A DNA stretch of 64,000 nucleotides from Seonamhaeicola sp. ML3 (lineage in GTDB: Bacteria > Bacteroidota > Bacteroidia > Flavobacteriales > Flavobacteriaceae). Each line of letters opens with the position of its first letter. Position 1 is the first letter of the stretch. This document shows positions 44,719 to 54,898 of the stretch, piece after piece. A model generated the notes under the pieces. That model worked only from the letters and a program-made list of their open reading frames with translations. It searched no databases and was not told the origin of the DNA. The stretch is taken from positions 806,001 to 870,000 of the forward strand of contig NZ_CP096884.1 of NCBI RefSeq assembly GCF_023273855.1, in the 5' to 3' direction. A program made the translations under genes and the position numbers.

Positions 44719-45333
44719 ATGCATATTGCAATTGCCGGAAATATTGGAGCTGGAAAAACAACCTTAACCAAATTACTCGCGAAGCATTATAAATGGGAGG
44801 CCCAATTAGAAGATGTTGTAGACAACCCTTATCTAGATGACTTTTACAACCAAATGGAACGCTGGAGTTTTAATCTTCAAGTGTACTTTTTAAATAGCAG
44901 ATTCCGCCAAGTATTACAAATTAGGGAAAGCGGCAAAGACATTATACAAGACCGAACAATATATGAAGATGCTCATATTTTTGCACCCAATTTGCACGCT
45001 ATGGGCCTAATGACCAATAGAGATTTTGAAAATTATAAATCGCTTTTCGATTTAATGGAGTCTTTAGTTAAAGGTCCCGATCTATTAATCTACCTAAGAA
45101 GTTCTATCCCTAATTTAGTATCTCAAATTCACAAAAGAGGAAGAGACTACGAAAACTCTATTAGTATCGATTATTTGAGCAGACTAAACGAACGCTACGA
45201 AGCGTGGATTCATGGCTATAAGAATGGAAAATTGGTAATTATCGATGTAGACAACTTAAACTTTGTGGACAACCCAGAAGATTTAGGAAGTGTGATTAAT
45301 ACCATCGATGCCGAGATAAATGGTCTATTTTAA
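44719..45333 (+). CDS. Deoxynucleoside kinase
   Basis: Phosphorylates deoxynucleosides for salvage. P-loop AGNIGAGKTTL (residues 6-16), the DRTIYEDAHIFAPN motif (catalytic Asp/Arg region) and the LID-like LRSSIPNLVSQIHKRGRDYE are typical of the dAK/dGK/dCK family. Length 204. Base preference cannot be told. It is followed by a strong hairpin terminator. Confidence 0.9.
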   Translation: MHIAIAGNIGAGKTTLTKLLAKHYKWEAQLEDVVDNPYLDDFYNQMERWSFNLQVYFLNSRFRQVLQIRESGKDIIQDRTIYEDAHIFAPNLHAMGLMTNRDFENYKSLFDLMESLVKGPDLLIYLRSSIPNLVSQIHKRGRDYENSISIDYLSRLNERYEAWIHGYKNGKLVIIDVDNLNFVDNPEDLGSVINTIDAEINGLF

Positions 45334-45356
45334 AAATAGAATTTAAAGCATAATAA

Positions 45357-45383
45357 AAAACCACGCCTTTCGGCGTGGTTTTT
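45357..45383 (+). terminator. Bidirectional terminator between the kinase and hppA genes
   Basis: CCACGCC / GGCGTGG with loop TTTC, A-run before and T-run after, so it serves both converging genes. Confidence 0.88.
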
Positions 45384-45433
45384 AGTTTTAGTTAGTTTTG
45401 ATTTAGTTTAGTTCACTTAAAATTGCTATTTAT

Positions 45434-47764
45434 TTAACTCTTTTTAATTGTATTAATATGCGCTTTCACTTCAGTTTCAGTCCCTTCAAAAGTTTGATAA
45501 CTGGTTGATTCCTCACCATTTTCAACGGTTACAATAGTTACAACCGCTTTTGCTGTACCATCATCATTTGTAGTCATATCTACTTTCACTTCCTTGGTGA
45601 TTTCAACCATTTCAACATCGGGAGCATTTTCGTTATAAGCTTGTACAGCCTCATCTGACACCAAACTAGGTGCAATAACCAAAGCAACAACACTCATTAA
45701 TTTTAATAAAATGTTTAATGAAGGTCCTGAGGTATCTTTAAAAGGATCACCTACAGTATCTCCAACAACTGCCGCTTTATGAGCATCTGTCCCTTTTCTA
45801 CCTTGCTCCTCAATAGTTTTTTTAGCATTATCCCAAGCGCCACCTGCATTAGACTGGAAAATAGCCATTAAAACACCACAGGTTGTTACACCAGCCAATA
45901 AACCTCCTAGCATTTCTGCTCCTCCAATAAATCCAACGGCAACAGGAACAGCAATCGCCAATAAACCTGGTAATACCATTTCCTTGATAGAAGCTTTTGT
46001 AGAAATATCGACACACTTATCGTATTCAGCAACACCGTTTGCCGCATCAAATATCTTTCTATCAGCATCTGAAGCTTTACTCATATCAGAATCATATTTT
46101 CTCATGATTTCTAAAGCTGCTTTTAACTGAGGAATATCCCTAAACTGTCTACGCACCTCTTCAATCATGGCCATTGCAGCTCTACCAACAGCATTCATTG
46201 ACAACGCAGAAAACACAAATGGCAACATACCACCTACTAGTAATCCGGCCATAATTTTTGGTTGGGAAACATCAATAGACTCTACCCCTGCAGTTTCCAT
46301 GAAAGCTGCGAACAAAGCCAACGCCGTTAAGGCTGCAGAAGCAATAGCAAACCCTTTTCCAATAGCAGCAGTAGTATTTCCAACAGCATCTAATTTATCT
46401 GTACGCTCTCTTACCTCACTTGGCAACTCGGCCATTTCGGCAATACCACCAGCATTATCAGAAATTGGTCCGTAAGCGTCGACTGCCAATTGAATACCTG
46501 TATTTGCAAGCATTCCCACAGCGGCAATTGCGATACCATATAATCCGGCAAAATGATGCGACACTAAAATTGCAGCAGCTATTAAAATGATAGGAAACAT
46601 AGTCGACATCATCCCTATACCTAAACCAGCAATAATATTAGTTGCAGCTCCAGTTTCAGATTGGTTAACTATCGAATTTACTGGTTTTGTCCCTGTCCCT
46701 GTATAATATTCAGTTACCTTCCCTACGGCTAATCCAGCTATTAAACCAGCTAAAACCGCATAAAACACACCTATGGAACCATGTTCAAAACTTGAGGTTC
46801 CAGCTAACATGATATCAATGATGAAGTATGAAGCCACTACCATTAGTCCGGCAGAACCAAACTCTCCAATATTTAGGGCTTTGTGGGGAGAACCGCCATC
46901 TTTTACCCTAACAAAGAAGGTTCCTATTATGGACATAACAATTCCTATAGCTGCTAATACCAATGGCAAATAGACTGCTCCTAGGCCGTCAAAATCACCT
47001 GTTGTGATTAGTGCCCCAAGAACCATTGTACCAATAATTGAACCTACATAAGACTCAAATAAATCGGCACCCATTCCAGCAACATCACCTACATTATCAC
47101 CAACATTATCTGCAATAGTAGCAGGATTTAACGGGTGATCTTCAGGAATACCTGCTTCTACTTTACCTACTAAGTCTGCACCTACATCGGCAGCTTTAGT
47201 GTAAATACCACCACCAACACGAGCAAACAACGCAATAGATGATGCCCCGAGTGAGAATCCAGACAGCACGTTGAGCACTTCTGTGATACCCCATCCTTGC
47301 GCACTGTAGACCATAAACAATCCACTTAATCCTAAAACCCCAAGACCTACAACACCAAGTCCCATAACTGCTCCACCAGCAAAAGCTACTTCTAGCGCCT
47401 TGCCCAAAGAATTTCTAGCAGCACTTGTAGTTCTTACATTGGCCTTGGTTGCTACTTTCATTCCAATAAAACCAGCTAAAGCAGAACAAATGGCACCTAC
47501 TATAAATGAAACAGCGACCATACCATTAGACCCATCTTCACTACTTCCTTTAAAATACAAAAGAACTGCAACTGCAATTACAAAAACTGATAATATTTTA
47601 TACTCTGCTTTTAGGAAAGACATAGCTCCATCAGCTATATTCTTTGCAATTACTTTCATGGTTTCTGTACCTTCATCTTGTTTGGATACCCATGCACTTT
47701 TTATAAAAACAAAAGCTAAAGCTAAGACTCCAAAAAGCGGTAAAAAATCTACAATAAATTCCAT
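45434..47764 (-). CDS. hppA: Membrane-bound ion-pumping pyrophosphatase, potassium-dependent type
   Basis: Couples PPi hydrolysis to H+ or Na+ transport across the inner membrane, 776 residues, about 16 hydrophobic segments. Substrate-site motifs are present: [11 protein letters not shown] (193-203), [12 protein letters not shown] (219-230) and [20 protein letters not shown] (669-688). The [10 protein letters not shown] stretch (462-471) has Ala466 and Gly469, the pair that goes with K+-dependence. After the last helix (about residue 702) comes a ~70-residue acidic tail, which is unusually long for the family. The soluble pyrophosphatase gene lies next to it. Whether it pumps Na+ or H+ cannot be settled here. 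Confidence 0.93.
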   Translation of the reverse strand: MEFIVDFLPLFGVLALAFVFIKSAWVSKQDEGTETMKVIAKNIADGAMSFLKAEYKILSVFVIAVAVLLYFKGSSEDGSNGMVAVSFIVGAICSALAGFIGMKVATKANVRTTSAARNSLGKALEVAFAGGAVMGLGVVGLGVLGLSGLFMVYSAQGWGITEVLNVLSGFSLGASSIALFARVGGGIYTKAADVGADLVGKVEAGIPEDHPLNPATIADNVGDNVGDVAGMGADLFESYVGSIIGTMVLGALITTGDFDGLGAVYLPLVLAAIGIVMSIIGTFFVRVKDGGSPHKALNIGEFGSAGLMVVASYFIIDIMLAGTSSFEHGSIGVFYAVLAGLIAGLAVGKVTEYYTGTGTKPVNSIVNQSETGAATNIIAGLGIGMMSTMFPIILIAAAILVSHHFAGLYGIAIAAVGMLANTGIQLAVDAYGPISDNAGGIAEMAELPSEVRERTDKLDAVGNTTAAIGKGFAIASAALTALALFAAFMETAGVESIDVSQPKIMAGLLVGGMLPFVFSALSMNAVGRAAMAMIEEVRRQFRDIPQLKAALEIMRKYDSDMSKASDADRKIFDAANGVAEYDKCVDISTKASIKEMVLPGLLAIAVPVAVGFIGGAEMLGGLLAGVTTCGVLMAIFQSNAGGAWDNAKKTIEEQGRKGTDAHKAAVVGDTVGDPFKDTSGPSLNILLKLMSVVALVIAPSLVSDEAVQAYNENAPDVEMVEITKEVKVDMTTNDDGTAKAVVTIVTVENGEESTSYQTFEGTETEVKAHINTIKKS

Positions 47765-47990
47765 ATTCTATTTAGTTGGTTTATAGTTAATACTTTTTTA
47801 TAAGTCGCTAAAAATAGGAAAATAAAATTGATAAAAAAACCCCTTTAAATTAAATATTTTACACTAAATAACAGCTCAAATTACAGTATTGATAAAACTA
47901 TGATTTATGTTATGTTTTTTCTTGGTTTTTACAAATGAAACTCGGGTGGTGACAAAAAAAACACAATCTACTGAACACCAATTATTTCAA

Positions 47991-48019
47991 CAAAAAAAAG
48001 CCATCTTTACAGATGGCTT
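47991..48019 (-). terminator. Terminator downstream of the soluble pyrophosphatase gene
   Basis: AAGCCATCT / AGATGGCTT stem, then a T-run on the minus strand. It follows the ppa stop by 26 bp. Confidence 0.8.
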
Positions 48020-48044
48020 GAATATTTCAATGGAATATAGTATT

Positions 48045-48587
48045 CTAGATAACAAATGTTCGTTTTTTCTTGTGTTCGCTATTTTCGTATCGTTCAACAC
48101 ATTCGTGGTAAATCTTAACAGCTTCCTCAGCATTACCCCAACCGCCAACATCGACTTTCTTCTTTTCTAAATCCTTGTATACTTGGAAAAAATGCTCGAT
48201 TTCCTTCAGCCTGTGTGGGTTTAAATCTGAAATATCAGATTTATTGCTCCATATTGGATCAGAAACTGGAACGCATATTAATTTTTCATCAGGACCTTTT
48301 TCATCAGCCATGTGGAAAACACCTATTGGTCTCACCTCCATTACTACCATAGGGTAAGTTGGTTGATGACCCAAAACAAGAATATCTAATGGATCCATAT
48401 CTAAAGCTAGAGTTTCTGGAACAAATCCATAATCCCCTGGATACATCATTGATGAGAACAACATTCTATCAAAGCGTATCTTGTGTAGTGTAAAATCGTA
48501 TTCGTATTTATTTCTACTTCCTTTAGGTATTTCAATTAACACATCAAAGGTTACATCATTCTTTTCTAAGTCTTTCTTCTTGGTCAT
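48045..48587 (-). CDS. ppa: Soluble inorganic pyrophosphatase, family I
   Basis: Hydrolyses pyrophosphate in the cytoplasm with magnesium. The DxDPxD signature is DMDPLD (Asp63, Asp65, Asp68) within FVPETLALDMDPLDILVL, and the front carries IEIPKGSRNKYEYD. Length 180 is normal. I start at ATG 48587 (MTKKKDLEKN) rather than the in-frame TTG at 48608. It is separated from hppA by a terminator, so the two pyrophosphatases are adjacent but not one message. Having both is common in this group. Confidence 0.95.
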   Translation of the reverse strand: MTKKKDLEKNDVTFDVLIEIPKGSRNKYEYDFTLHKIRFDRMLFSSMMYPGDYGFVPETLALDMDPLDILVLGHQPTYPMVVMEVRPIGVFHMADEKGPDEKLICVPVSDPIWSNKSDISDLNPHRLKEIEHFFQVYKDLEKKKVDVGGWGNAEEAVKIYHECVERYENSEHKKKRTFVI

Positions 48588-48769
48588 AGTTAAGTATTTG
48601 GTTGACAAATGTACTGAAGAACTTAACCATTAACAACATAATATACTATGCTTACTTAATTTTTATGAAAGCCTAACATTAACTTAACTTAAACTACAAA
48701 TTGTTAAAAAAAATGACTATTTATTAGTATATTGTAAGCATTTTACGACTACGACTAACTCTTTACAAT

Positions 48770-50989
48770 ATGCGACTTATTTTAACAACGCTTGTTGCTT
48801 TATTCCTATGTGCAAATTTGAGTGCACAAAACCAGCCTTGGCAAGGCAAGTTTGAACCTATTGATAATTTGATTGCACCACCAAACACTTACAGAACAGC
48901 AAGTGGTGCTCCTGGAAAAGATTATTGGCAACAACGTGCTAATTACAAAATAAAGGCCGAATTAGATGAGGTTAACAACACCGTACACGGAGAAGAAACA
49001 ATCACTTACTTTAACAACTCACCAGATGAACTTAGCTATGTATGGATTCAACTGGAACAAAATGTAAACAAGAAGGGAAATGAAGATTTTGGCTCCATTA
49101 ATAACAATATGAGAGACGGCATGAACGCGCGACAACTCCAGTTTTTAACTCGAGCCATAAACTTTCCTGCTGGTTATACTATAAAATATGTTAAAGATGG
49201 CAATAGCAACAACTTGAAATCTATGGTAAACAATACCATGATGAAAGTAAAGCTTAACACCAGCCTACAGCCCAATACTTCAACCACCATACAAATAGCA
49301 TGGTCCTACCATATAACCGACCGCAGCATGTTTCTTTTATCTCGTGAAGGCTATGAGCACTTTCCAGAAGATGATAATACGGTTTACCTTATGGCACATT
49401 GGTTCCCAAGGATGGCTGTATATAATGATACTGAAGGTTGGCAAAATCAGCAGTTTCAAAAGCTAGGTGAATTTGCGTTAGAGTTTGGGAATTATGATGT
49501 TACTATAACAGTTCCTCAAGACCATATTGTAGCCTCTACGGGAACACTTCAAAATCCAGAATCTGTACTAACCAGAAAACAAAGACAGAGACTAAAAGAA
49601 GCGGAAAAGTCTTTTGAAAAACCGGTAATGATTATTACCAGAGAAGAAGCTGAGGCCAATGAAAAAGAAAAAACTACAAAGAAAAAAACCTGGAAATTCA
49701 AGGCAGAAAATGTTAGAGACTTCGCTTTTGCTTCATCCAGAAAATTCTTGTGGGACGCTCAAAACGTAAAATTACCAACAAATAATGTTATGGCAATGTC
49801 TTTTTACCCCAAAGAGGGTCTACCTGTTTGGAAAGAAGAATCCACAAAAGCTATAATGCATGCACTCGAAGTCTATTCTGAAGCGACTTTCGATTATCCC
49901 TACCCCGTATGTATTTCTGTAAACACCTCTAATATAGGTATGGAATTCCCAATGATAAGTTTTAACGGCGGAAGACCAAAGAATGGAAAAATGAGCAAAG
50001 GTGCAAAAGCCGGTATGATTGGCACTATTATTCATGAGGTTGGACATAACTGGTTTCCTATGATTGTGAGTTCGGATGAGCGCAAATGGATGTGGATGGA
50101 CGAGGGCCTAAACACCTTTCTACACCAACGCACCGTTGCAGAGCGCTATCCAGATTTTAACAGTACTACCCCAAAAAGTATTGTGCCGTTTATGAGTGGC
50201 GACAAAAACATTTTACGCCCCATTATGACTACTTCAGACAATGAATTGTTAAGTCAATTTAGCGCCAATTTTTACCTGAAGCCAACCGTAGGCCTCCAAA
50301 TGTTGAGAAACTCCATTGTAGGCAAAGAACTATTCGACGAAGCCTTTAAAGAATATGCAAATCGTTGGAAATACAAACACCCTAATCCCGGAGATTTATT
50401 TAGAACTTTAGAAGACGCTACAGCGGTAGATCTGGACTGGTTCTTTAGAGGTTGGTTTTTTACAACAGACCATGTAGATATTGAACTAGCCGATGTAAAA
50501 TGGTTTAAAATATACGAGGAGAACAAAAATATTGAAGAACAACGAAAATCCTACAAGATGGAAATAGAGGCAGATGGGAAGACAAGTAATGCCAAAGACT
50601 TTTCTAATGGTCCTGAAACGATTAAAATGTCCAAAACACCAGATGCAGTTTATGGTGGTTTCCTATCACGTATAGACGAAGAGGAGGTGAAAAAACAACT
50701 TTCTGGAAAAAATATTTACGAAATCACTATTAAAAACAAAGGTGGTCTGGTTATGCCGGTAACTATTGAATGGGTTTACAGTGACGGCAGCAAAGAAATT
50801 GACCGTCTACCTGCTGATGTTTGGAGAAGAAATGAATATGAAATCAAGAAAACTTTTGTTAAAGAAAAAGAAGTAGTCGAAGTAAACTTAGACCCTAATT
50901 TTGAATTTGCAGATACTGACACAGCAAATAATAGTTTTCCAAAAACTAGTTCGAAATCTGAATTTGATTCGTTTAAAAGCAAAAACTAA
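48770..50989 (+). CDS. M1-family metallopeptidase, exported
   Basis: Zinc peptidase of the gluzincin M1 family, 739 residues. Signal peptide to about residue 19 (CANLSAQ). Zinc site HEVGHNWFP (His422, Glu423, His426), then Glu445 in WMDEGLNTF, exactly the HExxH-x18-E spacing. A GMEFPMISFNGG segment at about 383 replaces the GAMEN exopeptidase motif (here IGMEFPM), so the specificity may differ from aminopeptidase N. The C-terminal beta domain is short. No T9SS sorting signal seen. Its stop faces the TetR gene stop one base away. Confidence 0.9.
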   Translation: MRLILTTLVALFLCANLSAQNQPWQGKFEPIDNLIAPPNTYRTASGAPGKDYWQQRANYKIKAELDEVNNTVHGEETITYFNNSPDELSYVWIQLEQNVNKKGNEDFGSINNNMRDGMNARQLQFLTRAINFPAGYTIKYVKDGNSNNLKSMVNNTMMKVKLNTSLQPNTSTTIQIAWSYHITDRSMFLLSREGYEHFPEDDNTVYLMAHWFPRMAVYNDTEGWQNQQFQKLGEFALEFGNYDVTITVPQDHIVASTGTLQNPESVLTRKQRQRLKEAEKSFEKPVMIITREEAEANEKEKTTKKKTWKFKAENVRDFAFASSRKFLWDAQNVKLPTNNVMAMSFYPKEGLPVWKEESTKAIMHALEVYSEATFDYPYPVCISVNTSNIGMEFPMISFNGGRPKNGKMSKGAKAGMIGTIIHEVGHNWFPMIVSSDERKWMWMDEGLNTFLHQRTVAERYPDFNSTTPKSIVPFMSGDKNILRPIMTTSDNELLSQFSANFYLKPTVGLQMLRNSIVGKELFDEAFKEYANRWKYKHPNPGDLFRTLEDATAVDLDWFFRGWFFTTDHVDIELADVKWFKIYEENKNIEEQRKSYKMEIEADGKTSNAKDFSNGPETIKMSKTPDAVYGGFLSRIDEEEVKKQLSGKNIYEITIKNKGGLVMPVTIEWVYSDGSKEIDRLPADVWRRNEYEIKKTFVKEKEVVEVNLDPNFEFADTDTANNSFPKTSSKSEFDSFKSKN

Positions 50990-50990
50990 T

Positions 50991-51611
50991 TTATTTTTTA
51001 TTGAAATAATCTTGGTATTCTTTCTTTCCCTTATCTGTTAGGTAGGGATAAATTCCTTGTGTCATGGTATTAAAATGTTCATCAATGGCATTCAAAGTGA
51101 GTTTTTTATCTTGAGTTTGGGCAGCAGACATCCAAAAGTCTGATATAATATGACCACGCCTGTAAAGGTTCAAGTATTCGTTAGGCAACTCTTCTTCTCT
51201 AATTATACCATCATTTTTTAATCCATTTAATAGTGAGGCAAACTGTGTTTCCCTAACTTTAAGAAGCGTAATATAATGCGTTTTAATTTTTTCATTTTGC
51301 CTCAAAATAGAAGCAAAATCTAAAAAAAAGAAGCGATGCTCATAAAAACAGAACATCATACTTTTTGATATTGTCATAAAACCTTCCAAAAGATGTTTAT
51401 GATTATTACTTTTAAGAATCACCTCATCAATGTTTTGAACTAATTTAAAATACAAGGCTTCCAAGATTTCATGTCGTTTTTTAAAATGATAATTTAGGTT
51501 GCCCTGGCTAATACCCATTTTAGAAGCAATTGTTCTAAGGGTAACCTCAGAAAGCCCTTCGTTATTAAATAATTCTAATGCTGTTTCTAAAATAACATCT
51601 CTGGTTTTCAT
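50991..51611 (-). CDS. TetR-family transcriptional regulator
   Basis: 206 residues; N-terminal helix-turn-helix reads VTLRTIASKMGISQGNLNYH followed by FKKRHEILEALYFKL, typical of TetR. The C-terminal ligand domain (about 60-200) is helical and Phe-rich. Its start codon lies only about 5-10 bases after the predicted transcription start, so the mRNA may have almost no leader. It is divergent from a DUF2867 gene whose promoter shares the same 73-bp gap, so it probably represses itself and that gene. Confidence 0.88.
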   Translation of the reverse strand: MKTRDVILETALELFNNEGLSEVTLRTIASKMGISQGNLNYHFKKRHEILEALYFKLVQNIDEVILKSNNHKHLLEGFMTISKSMMFCFYEHRFFFLDFASILRQNEKIKTHYITLLKVRETQFASLLNGLKNDGIIREEELPNEYLNLYRRGHIISDFWMSAAQTQDKKLTLNAIDEHFNTMTQGIYPYLTDKGKKEYQDYFNKK

Positions 51612-51615
51612 ATAA

Positions 51616-51668
51616 CAAATATACCGTTTTAGTAAACTTGACCTATTTATTAAAAATTAGTACATTTG
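51616..51668. promoter_or_regulatory. Divergent promoters between the tetR and DUF2867 genes
   Basis: Plus strand: TTG (51638-51640), 20 bases, TACATTTG (51661-51668), a full consensus. Minus strand: TATATTTG at 51616-51623, 5 bp from the tetR start, without a clear TTG. TTGACCTA occurs at 51638-51645 and 51666-51673; either repeat may be part of a TetR site. Confidence 0.65.
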
Positions 51669-51684
51669 ACCTAATTTAGAAACC

Positions 51685-52179
51685 ATGAAAATAAGAGAAG
51701 AGACAATACCAAACACAAACGCTATCAAATCGGCACTATCAAAAATTGATTTTAAGGATACTTTTGCCACAACCAATAAAACAGACGACTTAAAAACAAT
51801 TTCAAATTTAATATTTGGAACTTTTCCAGGTTGGATTGGGTTTTTAATGAAACTTCGGAATACGCTTGTTAAACCTTTTGGATTAAAAGTAGACATGCCA
51901 GAAGATTACAACATCGACTTTAAAGTAGGAGGTTACTCTGGTTTTTTTAAAATTTACAATATTCTTGACAACGAGCTTATTCTGGGCGCAGACGATAAGC
52001 ACCTTAATTTTAGAGTAAGTATCCTTGATTCGTCCGAGCCAAGTTTTAATATAAAAGTAACCACTCTAGTAGAATACAATAATTTTTTTGGTAAGACATA
52101 TATGGTCATTGTTGCTCCATTTCATCGTATTGTGGTTAAAAGCATGGTGAAACGAGCCTATAATGTTGATTCTCATTAG
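51685..52179 (+). CDS. DUF2867-like protein
   Basis: 164-residue cytoplasmic protein divergent from the TetR gene. Its shape (IKSALSKIDFKDTFAT near the start, FKVGGYSGFFKIYNILDNEL, then LNFRVSILDSSEP and strands ending VVKSMVKRAY) is that of DUF2867 proteins, a small-ligand-binding helix-grip family. The assignment rests on pattern memory. The predicted transcription start lies about 10 bases before the ATG. Likely the target of the neighbouring regulator; its role is unknown. Confidence 0.5.
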   Translation: MKIREETIPNTNAIKSALSKIDFKDTFATTNKTDDLKTISNLIFGTFPGWIGFLMKLRNTLVKPFGLKVDMPEDYNIDFKVGGYSGFFKIYNILDNELILGADDKHLNFRVSILDSSEPSFNIKVTTLVEYNNFFGKTYMVIVAPFHRIVVKSMVKRAYNVDSH

Positions 52180-52266
52180 AGAATCCTAAAAAAACGAAGC
52201 AAAGCCCACATAAATATATGCAGGCTCTGCCCCAAACTAACTATAACAAAAACAAACTATTTACTA

Positions 52267-53781
52267 TTATTCGCCTTGGCCTAAAGAAAATGCTCTCTTT
52301 CCGTTAAATTCATAGAGGTTTTCAGTTTTAATAATATCCAAACCTGTATTATGTAATTTTGAAAGCAACGCCAAAACTTGTTCGAATTCTACTGGTTTAT
52401 ATACTGGCTCTTGTGTTTCTATGTCAGCATCTACAGCTACAAAGCGACACCTCCAATGATCTGTACAATAGGTCTCCTTTAATCCCTTGGGATACACTTT
52501 AACACCTCTATTGGTAATCATTTTCAACTTTAATTTAAATGCATTTATACCTGAAAGTATGCCCCCTATTTCCTCTGGATTTGAACCTTTCCAATCGATA
52601 AACACATCAACTCCAAGCAACTGCTTCTTCGCCTCTTTTCTTTTGTATTCAGGAATAAAAATCTCACCTGTACCACTAGTAAGCTTACTAACGCCTAATT
52701 TTCTGGGCGTCTCACCTAAGCGTTCAATAATGGCATCAGCAAACTCGCTAGTTGACACTTTTTTTATGCTGAATTTATTATTATAAATATCGGCTGTGTG
52801 GTAGCCTTCTTCTAATGTAGTTAACCAAGCATTTTTAATTTTATCGGCTACATCGGACTGACCTATGTATGCCAACATATTAATTGCAGCATTTATAAGC
52901 CCAGATGGGTTAGCGATATTTTTACCCGCAATATCGGGAGCAGATCCGTGTATGGCTTCGAACATAGCTATGTTCTTTCCAATATTTGCAGAACCAGCCA
53001 TACCAACAGAGCCTCCAATTTCTGCCGCAATATCAGATATGATATCTCCGTAAAGATTTGATGTAACAATAACATCGTAGCGTTCTGGATGTGCGGCTAG
53101 ATGCGCTGCACCAATGTCAATAATTTGAGACTCATTAATAATATCTGGATATTCTGAAGCTATTTCAATAAACACCTTGTGGAAAAGTCCATCGGTTAGC
53201 TTCATGATATTATCTTTAATCATACAGGTCACTTTCTTTCTACCAAAAGCTCTTGCATATTCAAAAGCATAACGTATAATACGCTCACAACCGGGTCTAG
53301 TTATTAGCTTTAAACACTGTACCACATCATCGGTTTGTTGGTGTTCTATACCGGCATATAAATCCTCTTCATTTTCCCTTACTATTACTACGTCCATGTT
53401 TGGAAAGTTGGTATGCACGTATGGATGTAAAGCTGCCACTGGACGCACATTGGCAAAAAGCCCTAAAGATTTGCGCAAAGTTACATTTAAACTCTTGTAC
53501 CCTTTTCCTTGAGGTGTAGTAACGGGTGCTTTCAAGATTATTTTGGTATCACCTATGGTTTCCCAAGCCTCTGTGGTAATACCGGATGTGTTTCCAGACA
53601 AGTAAACCTTTTCCCCTAGTTCAATATAATTAGGTTCTATGTTAGCTCCTGCCTCCCTAAGAATTTTAAGTGTAGCATCCATAATCTCCGGACCTATACC
53701 ATCACCTTGAGCAATTGCTATCTTTACTTTATTAAGTGTATTTCCTTTTTTAAAACTACCGTTTAATGCTTTTACTTCCAT
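52267..53781 (-). CDS. icd: Isocitrate dehydrogenase, long Thermus-type
   Basis: Oxidises isocitrate to 2-oxoglutarate with NAD(P). The isopropylmalate/isocitrate dehydrogenase fold starts IAIAQGDGIGPEIMDATLKI; substrate Ser/Arg are in KSLNVTLRKSLGLFANVRPV; metal Asp in VTSNLYGDIISDIAAEIGGS. At 504 residues it carries a ~150-residue C-terminal extension (from about 345), as in the Thermus enzyme, rather than the compact E. coli form. NADP is the usual cofactor of that type. Monocistronic between two gaps. Confidence 0.9.
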   Translation of the reverse strand: MEVKALNGSFKKGNTLNKVKIAIAQGDGIGPEIMDATLKILREAGANIEPNYIELGEKVYLSGNTSGITTEAWETIGDTKIILKAPVTTPQGKGYKSLNVTLRKSLGLFANVRPVAALHPYVHTNFPNMDVVIVRENEEDLYAGIEHQQTDDVVQCLKLITRPGCERIIRYAFEYARAFGRKKVTCMIKDNIMKLTDGLFHKVFIEIASEYPDIINESQIIDIGAAHLAAHPERYDVIVTSNLYGDIISDIAAEIGGSVGMAGSANIGKNIAMFEAIHGSAPDIAGKNIANPSGLINAAINMLAYIGQSDVADKIKNAWLTTLEEGYHTADIYNNKFSIKKVSTSEFADAIIERLGETPRKLGVSKLTSGTGEIFIPEYKRKEAKKQLLGVDVFIDWKGSNPEEIGGILSGINAFKLKLKMITNRGVKVYPKGLKETYCTDHWRCRFVAVDADIETQEPVYKPVEFEQVLALLSKLHNTGLDIIKTENLYEFNGKRAFSLGQGE

Positions 53782-53984
53782 GATCGATTTTTTTTCTGAA
53801 GTAAAATTAAAACAATAAAATCATATATTTTTATTTATATTTTTTATAAAAAACATTAATTTTTTTTATGAAAATATTAAAGTTCAAGTGATTTAAAACA
53901 CCTCTTCAGCTTCAATAATTATAACAAGGAATTAACATTCTTAGAATACATCTTAATTATATTGGCCACTAAAAAATAAAACCA

Positions 53985-54869
53985 ATGAATTCAAGTAAAT
54001 TATTTAAAGCCCTAATGATAGTAATATTCTCAATAAACTTCTGTACCGGTCAAGAAACTGAAAAACAAGCATTAGCAAAACTTTCATTCATGATGGGGAA
54101 TTGGTCGGGAACGTCTACAGAGTACTCCGTTAAAAACACCACTAGAGTTAAAGTACAGGAAAGTGTTAATTATATACTTGGAGGAAATGCTATAGCAATA
54201 GATGTGACATCTTCCAGCTTAGATTTACATACCATTATAACTTACAGTGTTAAAGACAGTTGCTTCTATTATCAACCGTTTAATAAAACTGGTGCCGGCA
54301 AATACAAGGGTAAATTTGTTGACGGTAAATTTTTAGTAACCTTCAACCCAAAGAACAAACTAACTTTTGAAAAAACAAAAAAAGGAGAATTTCATGAATA
54401 TGGAGAAACGCTAATAAAGGGAAAATGGATTAAATACTTTGAAGATATACTAATGCCAGCCCCATCAAACAACTACACGCCTGTTAAAAAAAATAAGATA
54501 ACCAGAGAACATATCGACCCCATAACAGCTTTAACCAACGTAGTGGCAATAGACCATGAAAACCATAAAACAATTTATATTGCAGGCCAAGTAGGAACTG
54601 GAAAGACCAAGGAAATGCAACTAGAAACCGCTTATAAAGCTATTGAAAAACGCTTGGCACAAGCTGGCGCAACATTCGCCGATTTAGTTGAAATGAAAAT
54701 ATACATAGTAGATTATGACCCCGACAAAGATCTAGACATGTTTTTCAAAGTAAGAAAAAAACTCTACGGAAATATTAAGATGCCTCCAAACGTATTTATC
54801 GGAATCTCTTCTTTATACAGCAAAGAAAAATTAATTGAACTATCTGGAACTGCCATTGTTATTAAATAA
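53985..54869 (+). CDS. Exported two-domain protein: DUF1579-like domain fused to a RidA-fold domain
   Basis: 294 residues with signal peptide (cut near CTGQ, residue 23). Residues 30-165 (LSFMMGNWSGTSTEYSVKNT) resemble the DUF1579-type beta-barrel, lipocalin-like. Residues 175-294 match RidA/YjgF: DHENHKTIYIAGQVGTGKTK, AYKAIEKRLAQAGATFADLV then VEMKIYIVDY. The conserved catalytic arginine of RidA is replaced by Val at the aligned place (PPNVFIGISS), so imine deaminase activity is not expected. The next gene, 29 bp on, encodes a second exported RidA-fold protein. Function unknown. Confidence 0.75.
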   Translation: MNSSKLFKALMIVIFSINFCTGQETEKQALAKLSFMMGNWSGTSTEYSVKNTTRVKVQESVNYILGGNAIAIDVTSSSLDLHTIITYSVKDSCFYYQPFNKTGAGKYKGKFVDGKFLVTFNPKNKLTFEKTKKGEFHEYGETLIKGKWIKYFEDILMPAPSNNYTPVKKNKITREHIDPITALTNVVAIDHENHKTIYIAGQVGTGKTKEMQLETAYKAIEKRLAQAGATFADLVEMKIYIVDYDPDKDLDMFFKVRKKLYGNIKMPPNVFIGISSLYSKEKLIELSGTAIVIK

Positions 54870-54898
54870 GTGAATCACAAATAATTACTTAGAATAAA

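Noticed and set aside
46167-47786. Several long open frames on the plus strand across hppA
   Set aside because: They mirror the codon pattern of the pyrophosphatase gene on the other strand, have no start context and no recognisable protein character.
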